Assembly: GCF_000758305.1 (NCBI RefSeq)
Contig: NZ_CP009458.1
Coordinates: forward strand, 3,596,001-3,660,000
DNA length: 64,000 nucleotides
From: Cedecea neteri
GTDB taxonomy: Bacteria > Pseudomonadota > Gammaproteobacteria > Enterobacterales > Enterobacteriaceae
Direction: 5' to 3'
Shown: positions 34,057 to 42,734 of the stretch, one piece after another
How positions within the stretch are numbered: position 1 is the stretch's first letter
Layout of the letters: every line of letters starts with the position of its first letter
Notes under the pieces: model-generated
The model's input: only the letters and a program-made list of their open reading frames with translations
Databases searched by the model: none
What the model was told of the DNA's origin: nothing
Translations under genes and position numbers: made by a program

Positions 34057-35394
34057 TCATTGACCCCAACGTTCCCTGATGTAATTCACCGCCTGCTGAG
34101 TCTGGGGTTGGTTAAGATAATTTTCCCGGAACAAAATAGTGCCGTTAATTTGCGGCAAGGCCTCGTTTAAATCGATCTGTTTTTTCAGCTCCGGTACGCC
34201 GCCTCTCACCGTCCAGTCAGGTTCATTCTTCGAAGGCTCCCCGACTTTATACAGCGCAATCCCAATATAAAGGCGCGTGTTAGTCGGCTTCACTACGTTA
34301 GCCCACCATTTAGCCAGCACGTCGTAGCGGGCTGCACTGCGGGAGAAAGGCCAGTAGATCTGCGGGGCAATATAGTCCAGCAGGCCTTTTTGCACCCAGA
34401 GACGCGTGTCGGCATAGGACTCATCATAAGCGGCAGCCCCACGCGTTTCAGACCCGGCTGGATCGTGGGAGATATTGCGCCAGACGCCTGCCGGACTCAC
34501 GCCAAACTCAACGCCGGGCTTAAGCTGTTTGATAGTGCGTGAGACTTGCTCGATAAGTTGCTCAGTATTGTGCCGCCGCCAGTCGGCTTTGGACGCGTAG
34601 CCCTGGCCGTAGGTTCTAAAAGTCTGGCTGTCGTTAAGGGTAGAGCCCGGTGATTCGGTATAGAAGTAATCATCAAACTGCACGCCGTCGATGGCGTAGT
34701 GAGAGACAACTTCGGCGACGATGCTGGTTATCCAGTCGCGCACTTCCGGGATGCCGGGGTCAAGCACGAAGCGGTCACCGGAGGTTCTAATCCAGTCCCG
34801 ATGTAACACAAAAACGCTGGCCGGCTGCAGAGAAAGCGTGCGGTTCAGGGCGGCAACTGTGCCCGGCGTGATGTTGGTAGAAACCCGATAGGGGTTAAAC
34901 CAGGCGTGTACCTTCATGCCGCGTTTATGCGCCTCATCAAGCATAAACTGCAGCGGGTCGTAGCCCGGATCTTCGCCAATTTTTCCCGTCAGCATATCTG
35001 ACCACGGCAGAATCTTCGAAGGCCACAGCGCGGTGGCGTCGGGCTTCACCTGGAAAAACACCGTGTTGATCCCTAATGACTTCAGCTTATCCAGTTTGTC
35101 TTTTAAGGCTTGCTGCTGCTGGCTAATACGCACGGCTGCGCTGCTGCCATTAACGGAAGAAACCGGCGGCCAGTCAAGGCGGGAAACCGTTGCCAGCCAG
35201 ACGCCACGCATCGGCTGGTTGTGCTGTGAAGGGGTCTTCACATCCGGCTTAGTGCCCGGCAAGGGCGTAACGAGAGAAACCGGCGGTTTAGAGGCACAGC
35301 TCGCCAGAAACAGCGCGGCGGCAAGTATCGCACCAGATTTTTTAACCCTGGCGACAGAGTAGAAGCGGCGTGAAGTGGCGATGATATGCTCCAA
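34057..35394 (-). CDS. digH: DigH (YddW) peptidoglycan glycosyl hydrolase lipoprotein
   Basis: 445 residues. The lipobox LASC near residue 33 marks a lipoprotein. Then the GHL10 TIM-barrel: RGVWLATVSRLDWPPVSSV, FFQVKPDATALWPSKILPWSD, HAWFNPYRVS, DWIRTSGDRFVLDPGIPEVRDW, VQFDDYFYTESPGS, FGVSPAGVWRN, DYIAPQIYWPFSRS. It agrees over the whole length with my memory of E. coli YddW/DigH. DigH cleaves denuded glycan strands of septal peptidoglycan after amidases, at the outer membrane. Single gene on the minus strand. Confidence 0.95.
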   Translation of the reverse strand: MEHIIATSRRFYSVARVKKSGAILAAALFLASCASKPPVSLVTPLPGTKPDVKTPSQHNQPMRGVWLATVSRLDWPPVSSVNGSSAAVRISQQQQALKDKLDKLKSLGINTVFFQVKPDATALWPSKILPWSDMLTGKIGEDPGYDPLQFMLDEAHKRGMKVHAWFNPYRVSTNITPGTVAALNRTLSLQPASVFVLHRDWIRTSGDRFVLDPGIPEVRDWITSIVAEVVSHYAIDGVQFDDYFYTESPGSTLNDSQTFRTYGQGYASKADWRRHNTEQLIEQVSRTIKQLKPGVEFGVSPAGVWRNISHDPAGSETRGAAAYDESYADTRLWVQKGLLDYIAPQIYWPFSRSAARYDVLAKWWANVVKPTNTRLYIGIALYKVGEPSKNEPDWTVRGGVPELKKQIDLNEALPQINGTILFRENYLNQPQTQQAVNYIRERWGQ

Positions 35395-35686
35395 ATTTTT
35401 GCCAGTCGGTGAACAACAAGCATTTTCATACTATTCGACATCAAGTCAATCTCTAACGCCGTTAAGTAAAGCAGATGCCGGCTAACCTTGCTTACGATCA
35501 AAATCCTTATTTATCATCACAATAAAAAGAACACATTTCGTGTTTCATCCTATTACGCTTGTGCACCATGCCTTTACTGACAGCCTAATCACCCGGTTGC
35601 TACTATCCCTTTAGAAATTGTTCATTTTTTATCTGCGTGCCAGCACGCCGTTATTTTATGCTGTGAGAGCAACAAGGTGACCCGTC

Positions 35687-37111
35687 ATGAAGCCTAAAAC
35701 GCTGTACGATAAAATCATCGATACCCACGTCATCCGCCCTCTGGACGATCAGGGCAATGTCCTGCTGTATATCGACCGTTCCATCCTCAACGAATACACC
35801 AGCCCGCAGGCTTTTAGCGGACTGCGTGACGCCAACCGCCAGGTCTGGCAGCCCAAAAGCATCCTGCTCAACGTGGACCACGTTAACCCGACGCGGCCAG
35901 AGCGCACGCCAGAAATGACCGACCCGGGCGGCGAACTGCAGGTTCGTTACTTTGAGTCCAACAGCCGTGATTTTGGCCTTGAGTTGTTCGACGTGATGGA
36001 CCCGCGCCAGGGCATTGAGCACGTCGTTGCCCATGAACAGGGGATCGTGCTGCCGGGCATGGTGATTGCCGCAGGGGATAGCCATACCACCACTTACGGC
36101 GCGTTTGGTGCGTTTGGTTTCGGTATCGGCACCTCTGAAATTGAACATATGCTGGCGACGCAGACGTTAGCCTATAAAAAGCTAAAAACGCTGCGCGTGA
36201 CGGTGAACGGTGAGCTGCCGTTTGCCGCGACGGCAAAAGATATCGTCATGCTGCTAATCGCCGAAATTGGTGCCGACGGCGCGACCGGCTTTGCCATTGA
36301 ATTCTGCGGCAGCGCCATTGATGCACTTAGCGTGGAAGGGCGTATGACCATTTGTAATATGGCGGTCGAAGCCGGGGCCCGCGGCGCATTTATGGCACCT
36401 GATGAAAAAGTTTATGCCTATATCAAACCGGCACCACGCGTCCCGAAAGGCGAGATGTGGGAGCAGGCGTTGAAATACTGGCGCACGCTCCGCAGCGATG
36501 CCGATGCGGTCTTTGATAAAGAAGTTGTGCTCGACTGCGCCAACTTAACGCCTCGCGTAACCTGGGGCACCAGCCCGGATCAGGGTGGCAGCATCACTGA
36601 CCAGGTGCCCGATCCTGCCAATGAGTCTAATACGGCCAAACGCCGTGACATCGAAAATGCGCTGAGTTATATGGGCCTTAAGCCCGGTACGCCGCTGAGC
36701 CAGATTCCTATTACCCATGCGTTTATTGGCTCCTGCACCAACGGCCGCATTGAAGATCTCAGGGCAGTTGCCCAGGTGCTGCGAGACAGAAAAATCGCGC
36801 CAGGTGTAAGAGGTATTATCGTGCCTGGCTCAACGCAGGTTCGCGCCCGCGCCGAACAAGAAGGTTTAGCCCAAATATTTATCGACGCCGGGTTTGAATG
36901 GCGGCAGTCAGGCTGCTCCATGTGCCTGGCAATGAATGAAGATGTGCTGCAGCCGGGCGACCGCTGCGCCTCCAGCACCAACCGTAATTTCGCTGGCCGC
37001 CAGGGTGCCGGGGCCAGAACGCATTTAATGAGTCCTGCAATGGTCGCTGCGGCGGCAGTGGCAGGCCATTTGACGGATGTCCGTCCTTATTTACAACAAG
37101 GGGATGCATAA
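35687..37111 (+). CDS. leuC: LeuC-like isomerase/dehydratase large subunit (second copy)
   Basis: 474 residues, aconitase family. Three [4Fe-4S] cysteines: Cys350 (GSCTNGR), Cys410 and Cys413 (SGCSMCLAMNED). DHVNPTRPERTPEM and AAGDSHTTTYGAFGAFGFGIGTS match isopropylmalate dehydratases. It lies outside any leuABCD set: the neighbours are a LeuD-type subunit, a dehalogenase-type hydrolase and a LysR protein. So it likely works on another 2-hydroxyacid such as a citraconate or methylmalate compound, not necessarily leucine synthesis. The leuD start follows its stop directly. Confidence 0.88.
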   Translation: MKPKTLYDKIIDTHVIRPLDDQGNVLLYIDRSILNEYTSPQAFSGLRDANRQVWQPKSILLNVDHVNPTRPERTPEMTDPGGELQVRYFESNSRDFGLELFDVMDPRQGIEHVVAHEQGIVLPGMVIAAGDSHTTTYGAFGAFGFGIGTSEIEHMLATQTLAYKKLKTLRVTVNGELPFAATAKDIVMLLIAEIGADGATGFAIEFCGSAIDALSVEGRMTICNMAVEAGARGAFMAPDEKVYAYIKPAPRVPKGEMWEQALKYWRTLRSDADAVFDKEVVLDCANLTPRVTWGTSPDQGGSITDQVPDPANESNTAKRRDIENALSYMGLKPGTPLSQIPITHAFIGSCTNGRIEDLRAVAQVLRDRKIAPGVRGIIVPGSTQVRARAEQEGLAQIFIDAGFEWRQSGCSMCLAMNEDVLQPGDRCASSTNRNFAGRQGAGARTHLMSPAMVAAAAVAGHLTDVRPYLQQGDA

Positions 37112-37726
37112 ATGGAACCCTTTAACCGTGTAACCGGCGTGGCCGCGCCGATGATGGCGGCCAACATTGATACCGATGTGATCATGCCGAAGCAGTTTTT
37201 GAAAGGTATCGATCGTAACAATCTGGACAGAGGCGTCTTCTTCGACCAGCGTTTTCTGACCGACGGCTCGCTGAACCCAGAATTTGTCCTTAACCAGCCG
37301 GCATGGCAGGGCGCGCAGTTTCTTATCGTCGGCCCTAACTTTGGCTGCGGCTCCAGCCGCGAACACGCTGTGTGGGGCTTACGTCAGCTTGGTATACGGG
37401 CGCTGATCGGTACCAGCTTTGCCGGGATATTTAACGACAACTGTCAACGTAATGGCGTGCTGACCCTGACGCTACCGGCGGCGGATATCGAGTGGCTGGC
37501 GCAGGCGGCTAACAACCCTCAAGCCAACAGCATTACCGTCGATCTCGCCCGGCAGCAGATAAGCGCGGAGGGCAAAGATATTGCCTTTACGGTCGATGAG
37601 CTGAAAAAGCATATGCTGCTGGAAGGCCACGATGCCATCAGCTACACGATGCAGTATCAGCAGGAGATTCGCGAGTTCGAACAGCGCCATTTTGCCGCGC
37701 ATCCGTGGCTACTGACTCAGGATTAA
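37112..37726 (+). CDS. leuD: LeuD-like isomerase/dehydratase small subunit (second copy)
   Basis: 204 residues. ANIDTDVIMPKQFLKGIDRNNL and NFGCGSSREHAVWGLRQLGIRALIGTSFAGIFNDNCQRNG are the conserved small-subunit motifs (SSREH binds the substrate gamma side). ATG follows the LeuC stop without a gap. It pairs with the preceding large subunit. Which substrate is bound is set by the loop near NIDTDVIMP; it cannot be told here. Confidence 0.9.
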   Translation: MEPFNRVTGVAAPMMAANIDTDVIMPKQFLKGIDRNNLDRGVFFDQRFLTDGSLNPEFVLNQPAWQGAQFLIVGPNFGCGSSREHAVWGLRQLGIRALIGTSFAGIFNDNCQRNGVLTLTLPAADIEWLAQAANNPQANSITVDLARQQISAEGKDIAFTVDELKKHMLLEGHDAISYTMQYQQEIREFEQRHFAAHPWLLTQD

Positions 37727-37732
37727 TTTTCA

Positions 37733-38656
37733 ATGATGAAAGAGAACGCTGATTTTATTTGCGACAGGGGGGCATCGCCCTTTATCCCGGATTTCCAGCT
37801 CATGGACGTGGTGCTGGATAACGGGATTACCCTGCGCGCTGCCGTGGGTGGGCAGGGTGAACCGTTAGTTTTACTGCATGGCCACCCGCAGAACCACGTT
37901 ACCTGGCGTAAAATCGCGCCGGTTCTGGCGCAGCATTTCACCGTCATCATGCCGGACATCCGTGGCTATGGCGACAGCGCTAAGCCCGACAGCGACGACG
38001 ATCACCGCAGCTATTCCAAGCGTGAAATGGCGAAAGATATTGTCCTGCTGGTGGCGAGGCTCGGTTTCCAGGACGGTTTTGCTTTTATGGGGCACGATCG
38101 CGGGGCACGGGTCGGGCATCGCCTGGCGCTGGATTACCCGGCGCAGGTTAAGCGCAGCATCTTTATTGATATCGCCCCGACGGCAACCATGTATGCGCTA
38201 ACGGATAAAACCTTCGCCACTCGCTATTTCTGGTGGTTTTTCCTGATCCAACCTTCGCCAATGCCGGAAAAAATGATCGCCGCAGATCCGGCGTTTTTCC
38301 TGCGTAAGCATATTGATGGCCAGCTTAAAACCTCCGGTGCAACGGAGCCCGAAGTGTTTGCCGAGTACCTGCGCTGTTACCAGAATCCCGAAACACTGCG
38401 GGCCATCTGCGAAGATTATCGCGCCTCAGCAGCCATCGACCTTGAAGATGATGAAGCCGACAGGCATCTGCGCATTACCAGCCCTTTGCTGGTGCTGTGG
38501 GGAGAGAAAGGCACCGTGGGCCAGCTTTATGATGTGCCCGCGACCTGGCAGGAAAAAGCGCTGGACGTTCGAGGGCGAGCCATGCCCTGCGGTCACAGTC
38601 CGCAAGAGGAGTGTCCTGATGTGCTGTTGAGCGCTATTATGCCTTTCTTAACCTGA
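37733..38656 (+). CDS. Alpha/beta hydrolase with Asp nucleophile (haloacetate dehalogenase/epoxide hydrolase-like)
   Basis: 307 residues. LVLLHGHPQNHVTWRKIAP (oxyanion HGxP), MPDIRGYGDSAKP and FMGHDRGARVGHRLALDYP with Asp122 in the nucleophile position mark the fluoroacetate dehalogenase and epoxide hydrolase group, not a serine esterase. The His is in AMPCGHSPQEECP near the end, the acid in the cap-following DEAD region. It is third in the LeuC/LeuD operon (6-bp gap), so it may hydrolyse a halo- or epoxy-acid that enters the same pathway. Confidence 0.85.
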   Translation: MMKENADFICDRGASPFIPDFQLMDVVLDNGITLRAAVGGQGEPLVLLHGHPQNHVTWRKIAPVLAQHFTVIMPDIRGYGDSAKPDSDDDHRSYSKREMAKDIVLLVARLGFQDGFAFMGHDRGARVGHRLALDYPAQVKRSIFIDIAPTATMYALTDKTFATRYFWWFFLIQPSPMPEKMIAADPAFFLRKHIDGQLKTSGATEPEVFAEYLRCYQNPETLRAICEDYRASAAIDLEDDEADRHLRITSPLLVLWGEKGTVGQLYDVPATWQEKALDVRGRAMPCGHSPQEECPDVLLSAIMPFLT

Positions 38657-38675
38657 CGCAGAAGATGGCATACCG

Positions 38676-39608
38676 ATGAGCCCCAACGAAACCCCACGCG
38701 CCGCCTGGCCGCTTGTTGAAGATTTGAATGTCTTTGTCACCGTGGTGCGCAAAGAAAGCTTTGCCAACGCGGCGGCGGAGCTGGGGCTTTCTCCGTCTTA
38801 TGTCAGTAAACGCATTGCGCTGCTGGAAAAAAGTCTGGGTATGCGGCTGTTCCATCGCAGCGCCCGCGCGATTCATTTAACGGCCGACGGCCATAAGGCG
38901 TTAAGCGGAGCACTTTCGGTACTGGATAGCATGGGGGATTTTGTCTCAGGACTTGCCGCCTGGCGGGACACGATCGAAGGCAATATTCAGATGAGCTGCT
39001 CATTTGGTTTCGGCTCAGTATATATGCCTGATGCGCTTTCGGCGCTGGCGGAGCGTTATCCGGCGCTAAATATCAAGCTAACGCTGACGGACAGAGTCGT
39101 TGATTTGATAGAGGAGGGCGTTGATATAGAGATTCGCGTTGGCGATGACATCAAAGACCTGTATATCACCCGGCAGCTCTCTACCAACAACCGCGTATTG
39201 TGCGCGTCGCCAGGCTACCTGGCAAAACACGGAACGCCGGAAAATATCGCCGATCTTAAATCTCATAAATGCCTCGTTATTCAGGAACGCAGCGCCCAGT
39301 TCGGCGTGTGGCCGTTAACCAACGGCGAGGAAAGCGTGCAGACTCATGTCAGCAGCCAGCTCTCTTCGAATAGCGGTAGCGTGGTATTAAGCTGGGCGTT
39401 GAAGGGCCACGGCATTATTCTGCGTTCACAATGGGAAGTTCAGCGCCATATTGCCCGCGGCGAGCTGGTGCAGGTTTTGCCTGACTGGCATCAGGCCGCT
39501 AATATTTGGGCAGTTTATTCTAATCGTACTAGCGGCTCAGCGAAATTAAAGGTCTGCATTGATTTTCTGGTGGATTATTTTCAGCGCTTTCCGCCAGTGG
39601 CGGTGTGA
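38676..39608 (+). CDS. LysR-family regulator at the end of the LeuCD operon
   Basis: 310 residues. VRKESFANAAAELGLSPSYVSKRIALLEKSLG forms the HTH; effector domain from GNIQMSCSFGFGSVYMPDALSAL. It lies 19 bp after the hydrolase gene in the same direction, so it is probably cotranscribed and autoregulatory. Its 3' end overlaps the convergent SDR gene by 28 bp. Confidence 0.9.
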   Translation: MSPNETPRAAWPLVEDLNVFVTVVRKESFANAAAELGLSPSYVSKRIALLEKSLGMRLFHRSARAIHLTADGHKALSGALSVLDSMGDFVSGLAAWRDTIEGNIQMSCSFGFGSVYMPDALSALAERYPALNIKLTLTDRVVDLIEEGVDIEIRVGDDIKDLYITRQLSTNNRVLCASPGYLAKHGTPENIADLKSHKCLVIQERSAQFGVWPLTNGEESVQTHVSSQLSSNSGSVVLSWALKGHGIILRSQWEVQRHIARGELVQVLPDWHQAANIWAVYSNRTSGSAKLKVCIDFLVDYFQRFPPVAV

Positions 39609-40375
39609 CTAATTTCAACACCTGAATACTGTGCACAAGCGGCCAATAAACGTTGCTGGAGGACAGGCTCTAAAGCGGCCTTCAAGGTATCTCCCGGCTT
39701 TTGATGATAGAAATAACCGCCGGTTGGTGCTGCAGAAAGCGAAGGATCGGCCGACAGCCACACCTGAGTGGCCGGGCCAAGGTCAAGCGCATCCGGCGCC
39801 TCCGCGCCCCCCATTTTTGTCGGTACCCAACCGGGATCGACACAGTTGGCCATCACCTCAGGCCAAAGTCGGGCAATAGCGAAAGTCAGTAGCGTGATGT
39901 GCAGCTTTGAATCCGAATAAGCCTGTTCGCTATTCCAGGCTCGTTTCTCCCACACCAGATCCTGTAGCGTGACATCACCCTCCGAGTGCAACGACGAACT
40001 CAAATAGACCAAACGTTTAGGGGGTTGAATTAACGCCGTCAGAATGTAAGGGGCAAGAGTATTCACGGCAAATATTTGCGGTAACCCATCTATGGTCATC
40101 AAGCGTTTGCTCTCCTGATATCCGACGGCGGCATTATGAATAATCGCATCAAACCGGCCAGCTGCATTTACCGTCTCAGCCAGGTGTTTTGTCTCGGCAA
40201 TGCTTGAAAGATCGGCCGAAAAAACAGTTTCTGCGTCAGGAATCTGCCTGAGTGCCTGGGCGGCACGGGTTTTATTGCGGGCATGGAGCACAACCTTGTG
40301 CCCCTCGGCGACCAAACGCTGGGCGGCCATTAAGCCAAGGCCATCGGCTGAGCCAGTAATAAAAATCCTTGCCAT
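39581..40375 (-). CDS. Short-chain dehydrogenase/reductase (extended, WWOX/retinol DH-like)
   Basis: 264 residues. ARIFITGSADGLGLMAAQRLV is the NAD(P) site, HNAAVGYQ follows at about 85, YLSSSLHSEG supplies the catalytic Ser and AYSDSKLHITLL the Tyr-x3-Lys. Substrate unknown. No regulator in the gap; 146 bp separate it from divergent cdh. Confidence 0.88.
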   Translation of the reverse strand: MARIFITGSADGLGLMAAQRLVAEGHKVVLHARNKTRAAQALRQIPDAETVFSADLSSIAETKHLAETVNAAGRFDAIIHNAAVGYQESKRLMTIDGLPQIFAVNTLAPYILTALIQPPKRLVYLSSSLHSEGDVTLQDLVWEKRAWNSEQAYSDSKLHITLLTFAIARLWPEVMANCVDPGWVPTKMGGAEAPDALDLGPATQVWLSADPSLSAAPTGGYFYHQKPGDTLKAALEPVLQQRLLAACAQYSGVEISHTATGGKR

Positions 40376-40521
40376 TTATAACCTCCTCGAATGAAAGATG
40401 AAGTCCCTGCTGACGGTATACGTTTTTGTAAAATAAAACATATTCACTGGGGCGTGTGTCCGATTATGCTTTATCAGATAAACGTTGCCCTTCGTTGTTG
40501 CCAGGTAAGGATGAAGAAATA

Positions 40522-41316
40522 ATGAAAAGAAACGGAATTGCGCCCCTGGTTTTTACCAGCTTAAAACGAGGTGTGATCCTTGCCGCGCTCTTCATGCTGG
40601 TGGGCTGCGCCCGCTCCGATGCGCTGTGGGGCGTGGTCGATAAGGTTTGCATGACTAACTATCAGCAGACGAGCAATCCGGCACCCTGCCAGCAGATCTA
40701 TATGCCTGAAGGGAAGGCCCACGGCTTTAGCGTTATCCAGAACCCGCGTTACCCCTACCATTTTATCCTGGTTCCCACGACGAAGATGACCGGCATCGAA
40801 AGCCCGGCGCTGGCAGCGGAAGGGCGCACGGACTACTTCGGCTATGCCTGGCTCATGCGTCGCCTTTTAGCCTGGCAATATGGTGCCCCGGTCCCCGACG
40901 ATAAACTTGGGCTGGCGCTTAACTCGGCTTATGGCCGCAGCCAAAACCAACTGCATATTCACCTTACCTGCCTGCGGGAAGACGTCAGGCGTCAGATGCT
41001 GGCAGAACGTCCCTTTATAACGGAAGAATGGCGCCCCTTGCCCGATAAACTCCTGCGTTACACCTGGTATGCTCGCCGGGTAATGCAGCCGACGGTGATG
41101 GGCATTGACCCCATTCACAGCGTCGCCAGCTATTTTCATTTATCACCAGAACAGCTGGCAGAGTGGGGCGTGGCTGTCATTCCAACCACCTACGGCGCTC
41201 AAAAAGGGTTTATTTTGTTAGCCACTAAACGTGGTTGGGACCGCAATAATAGGGCCTCGGTGGAAGCGTTACTGGATAAAGAGTGTGCGATATTGTCACC
41301 TGAAGCGCTCCTTTGA
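40522..41316 (+). CDS. cdh: CDP-diacylglycerol pyrophosphatase
   Basis: 264 residues from ATG 40522. An N-terminal hydrophobic helix (GVILAALFMLVGCARSDALW) anchors it in the inner membrane; the body is HIT-like with RSQNQLHIHLTCLREDVR carrying the catalytic histidines. It agrees with E. coli Cdh, which splits CDP-diacylglycerol to phosphatidate and CMP. The perfect 16-bp palindrome AACTTCAGCTGAAGTT follows at 41321-41336, a possible regulator site or hairpin. Confidence 0.9.
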   Translation: MKRNGIAPLVFTSLKRGVILAALFMLVGCARSDALWGVVDKVCMTNYQQTSNPAPCQQIYMPEGKAHGFSVIQNPRYPYHFILVPTTKMTGIESPALAAEGRTDYFGYAWLMRRLLAWQYGAPVPDDKLGLALNSAYGRSQNQLHIHLTCLREDVRRQMLAERPFITEEWRPLPDKLLRYTWYARRVMQPTVMGIDPIHSVASYFHLSPEQLAEWGVAVIPTTYGAQKGFILLATKRGWDRNNRASVEALLDKECAILSPEALL

Positions 41317-41490
41317 AGAGAACTTCAGCTGAAGTTGATGAGATACGCAGCATCAGATTTTTTTACACATAGGTTATGTCTTTTTCTTATTTGCCAGTAT
41401 CAGTGCAGTTTGAAAAACTCTCCCTGCCTCATCTGAACGGTGGGTAATTTCAAATTTGCTGTTTTTATTGGTTTAAGGAAGACGTTATTT

Positions 41491-42315
41491 ATGCATTCGG
41501 CGATAAAACATACTGTGAAAATTTCTCTGCTGGCTGTTTCACTGGCTGGCACTATGCTGCTTACCGGCTGTGGTCCTAAACAGGACGCGAATCATATTAA
41601 AGTGGGTATCAGCGCAGGCATCGATCAGCCGCTTTGGGATACCGTCAAAAAGGTCGCAAAAGAAAAATACAATCTTGATGTCGAAGTGGTGACCTTCACT
41701 GATTATGTTTTACCCAATTCTGCATTAAGCAGCGGCGATATTGATGCCAATTCTTTCCAGCACGGCCCGTATCTGGATAAGCAAATAAAAGAACGTGGCT
41801 ATAAATTAGCCGCGGTGGGCAATACTTTTGTTTATCCCATTGCCGGTTATTCCCGCAAAATCAAATCTGTGTCTGAACTGAAGGATGGGGCGCAGGTGGC
41901 TGTGCCTAATGACCCAACGAATCTAGGCCGTTCACTGCTGCTGCTGCAAACGCAAGGTTTGATAAAACTAAAGGACAATGTAGGCCTGCTGCCAACGTCT
42001 CTGGATATTGTAGAGAATCCTAAGCACCTGAAAATTGTTGAGGTTGAAGCAGCGCAGCTAACTCGCGCTATTGATGACGACAAAATCGATCTCGCGATCA
42101 TCAATACCAACTATTCCAGCCAGATAGGGCTGACACCCGCCAAAAACGGCCTGTTTGTAGAAGATAAAAACTCGCCGTATGTGAACATCATTGTTGCCCG
42201 GGATGATAATAAAGACAGCGAAAATGTGAAAAATCTTGTGAAGGCATACCAGACCGATGAAGTGGCCGCCGCCGCTGATGAAATTTATCACGGTGATGCC
42301 GTCAAGGGCTGGTAA
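41491..42315 (+). CDS. MetQ/NlpA-family lipoprotein, orphan paralogue
   Basis: 274 residues from ATG 41491 (the frame extends upstream). The lipobox LTGC gives lipid-Cys27. Strong family motifs: LDVEVVTFTDYVLPNSALSSGDIDANSFQHGPYLD, GYKLAAVGNTFVYPIAGYS, VPNDPTNLGRSLLLLQ, FVEDKNSPYVNIIVARDDN. Closer to E. coli MetQ than NlpA by eye. MetN and MetI are not nearby, so it is a stand-alone binding protein that may use the chromosomal MetNI transporter or have another ligand. A terminator-like hairpin follows. Confidence 0.9.
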   Translation: MHSAIKHTVKISLLAVSLAGTMLLTGCGPKQDANHIKVGISAGIDQPLWDTVKKVAKEKYNLDVEVVTFTDYVLPNSALSSGDIDANSFQHGPYLDKQIKERGYKLAAVGNTFVYPIAGYSRKIKSVSELKDGAQVAVPNDPTNLGRSLLLLQTQGLIKLKDNVGLLPTSLDIVENPKHLKIVEVEAAQLTRAIDDDKIDLAIINTNYSSQIGLTPAKNGLFVEDKNSPYVNIIVARDDNKDSENVKNLVKAYQTDEVAAAADEIYHGDAVKGW

Positions 42316-42329
42316 GCGTTATGTTGGGA

Positions 42330-42350
42330 TCCCGATGTTCGGGATCCTAT
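42330..42350. terminator. Hairpin after the MetQ-like gene
   Basis: GGATCCCGA-TGT-TCGGGATCC, a perfect 9-bp stem 14 bp past the stop. Followed by CTATT rather than a long T-run; may act on both strands, between this gene and the small lipoproteins. Confidence 0.6.
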
Positions 42351-42378
42351 TCAGATAGCTGAGCCAGCATCGTGGTGT

Positions 42379-42468
42379 CTATCGAGTAAACAGATGCGTG
42401 CCTACAGACAGGCACCCCGTCAGTATAAAAAAGGATGAATATACGACCAGGATAATTAACGGCTTCAT
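42379..42468 (-). CDS. Tiny lipoprotein (29 residues)
   Basis: ATG 42468 with the ribosome site AGGGA 7 bp upstream. The product starts MKPLIILVVYSSFFILTGC: a hydrophobic signal and the lipobox LTGC at 16-19, then only ten residues (LSVGTHLFTR) after the Cys. It is not one of the known Hok, colicin-lysis or entericidin proteins that I can recall, though it has the same form. Follows a 25-residue lipoprotein gene by 15 bp. Probably membrane-acting, either structural or lytic. Confidence 0.55.
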   Translation of the reverse strand: MKPLIILVVYSSFFILTGCLSVGTHLFTR

Positions 42469-42483
42469 GAGTTTCCCTGATAT

Positions 42484-42561
42484 TTAAAAAAGCGAAACGC
42501 AGCCGCTCAAAACGGCCATCGAACACAGAAAAAATAACCAATACGTCAATTTTCTACACAT
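42484..42561 (-). CDS. Tiny lipoprotein (25 residues)
   Basis: ATG 42561, preceded by GGAAGGG with 5-bp spacing. The product MCRKLTYWLFFLCSMAVLSG-C-VSLF has a basic start, hydrophobic helix, lipobox LSGC at 18-21 and a mature part of only five residues. With the next gene it makes a tandem of two mini-lipoproteins. The same DNA in another frame holds a 64-codon open frame that has neither ribosome site nor family, so I reject that frame. Confidence 0.55.
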   Translation of the reverse strand: MCRKLTYWLFFLCSMAVLSGCVSLF

Positions 42562-42734
42562 ACATGCCCTTCCAGACTCACCTTAATATTTCACTCAGTG
42601 TGGCAGAAGGGCATCAAGAAACTGTCAATGCAGTATGTAGAAATACTCAAGGTCTGCAGGCAATCTATTAGCCCCCAAATTATCTATGCGAAAACGATTT
42701 ACTCACGCTCGTTTGAGAGACAGAAGCGTGAAGA

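Noticed and set aside
35651..36148. 165-codon minus-strand frame under the LeuC gene
   Set aside because: Antisense shadow of a well-supported aconitase-family gene.
42347..42541. 64-codon open frame on the minus strand
   Set aside because: No ribosome site; it overlaps in another frame the two tiny lipoproteins, which have sites and lipoboxes.
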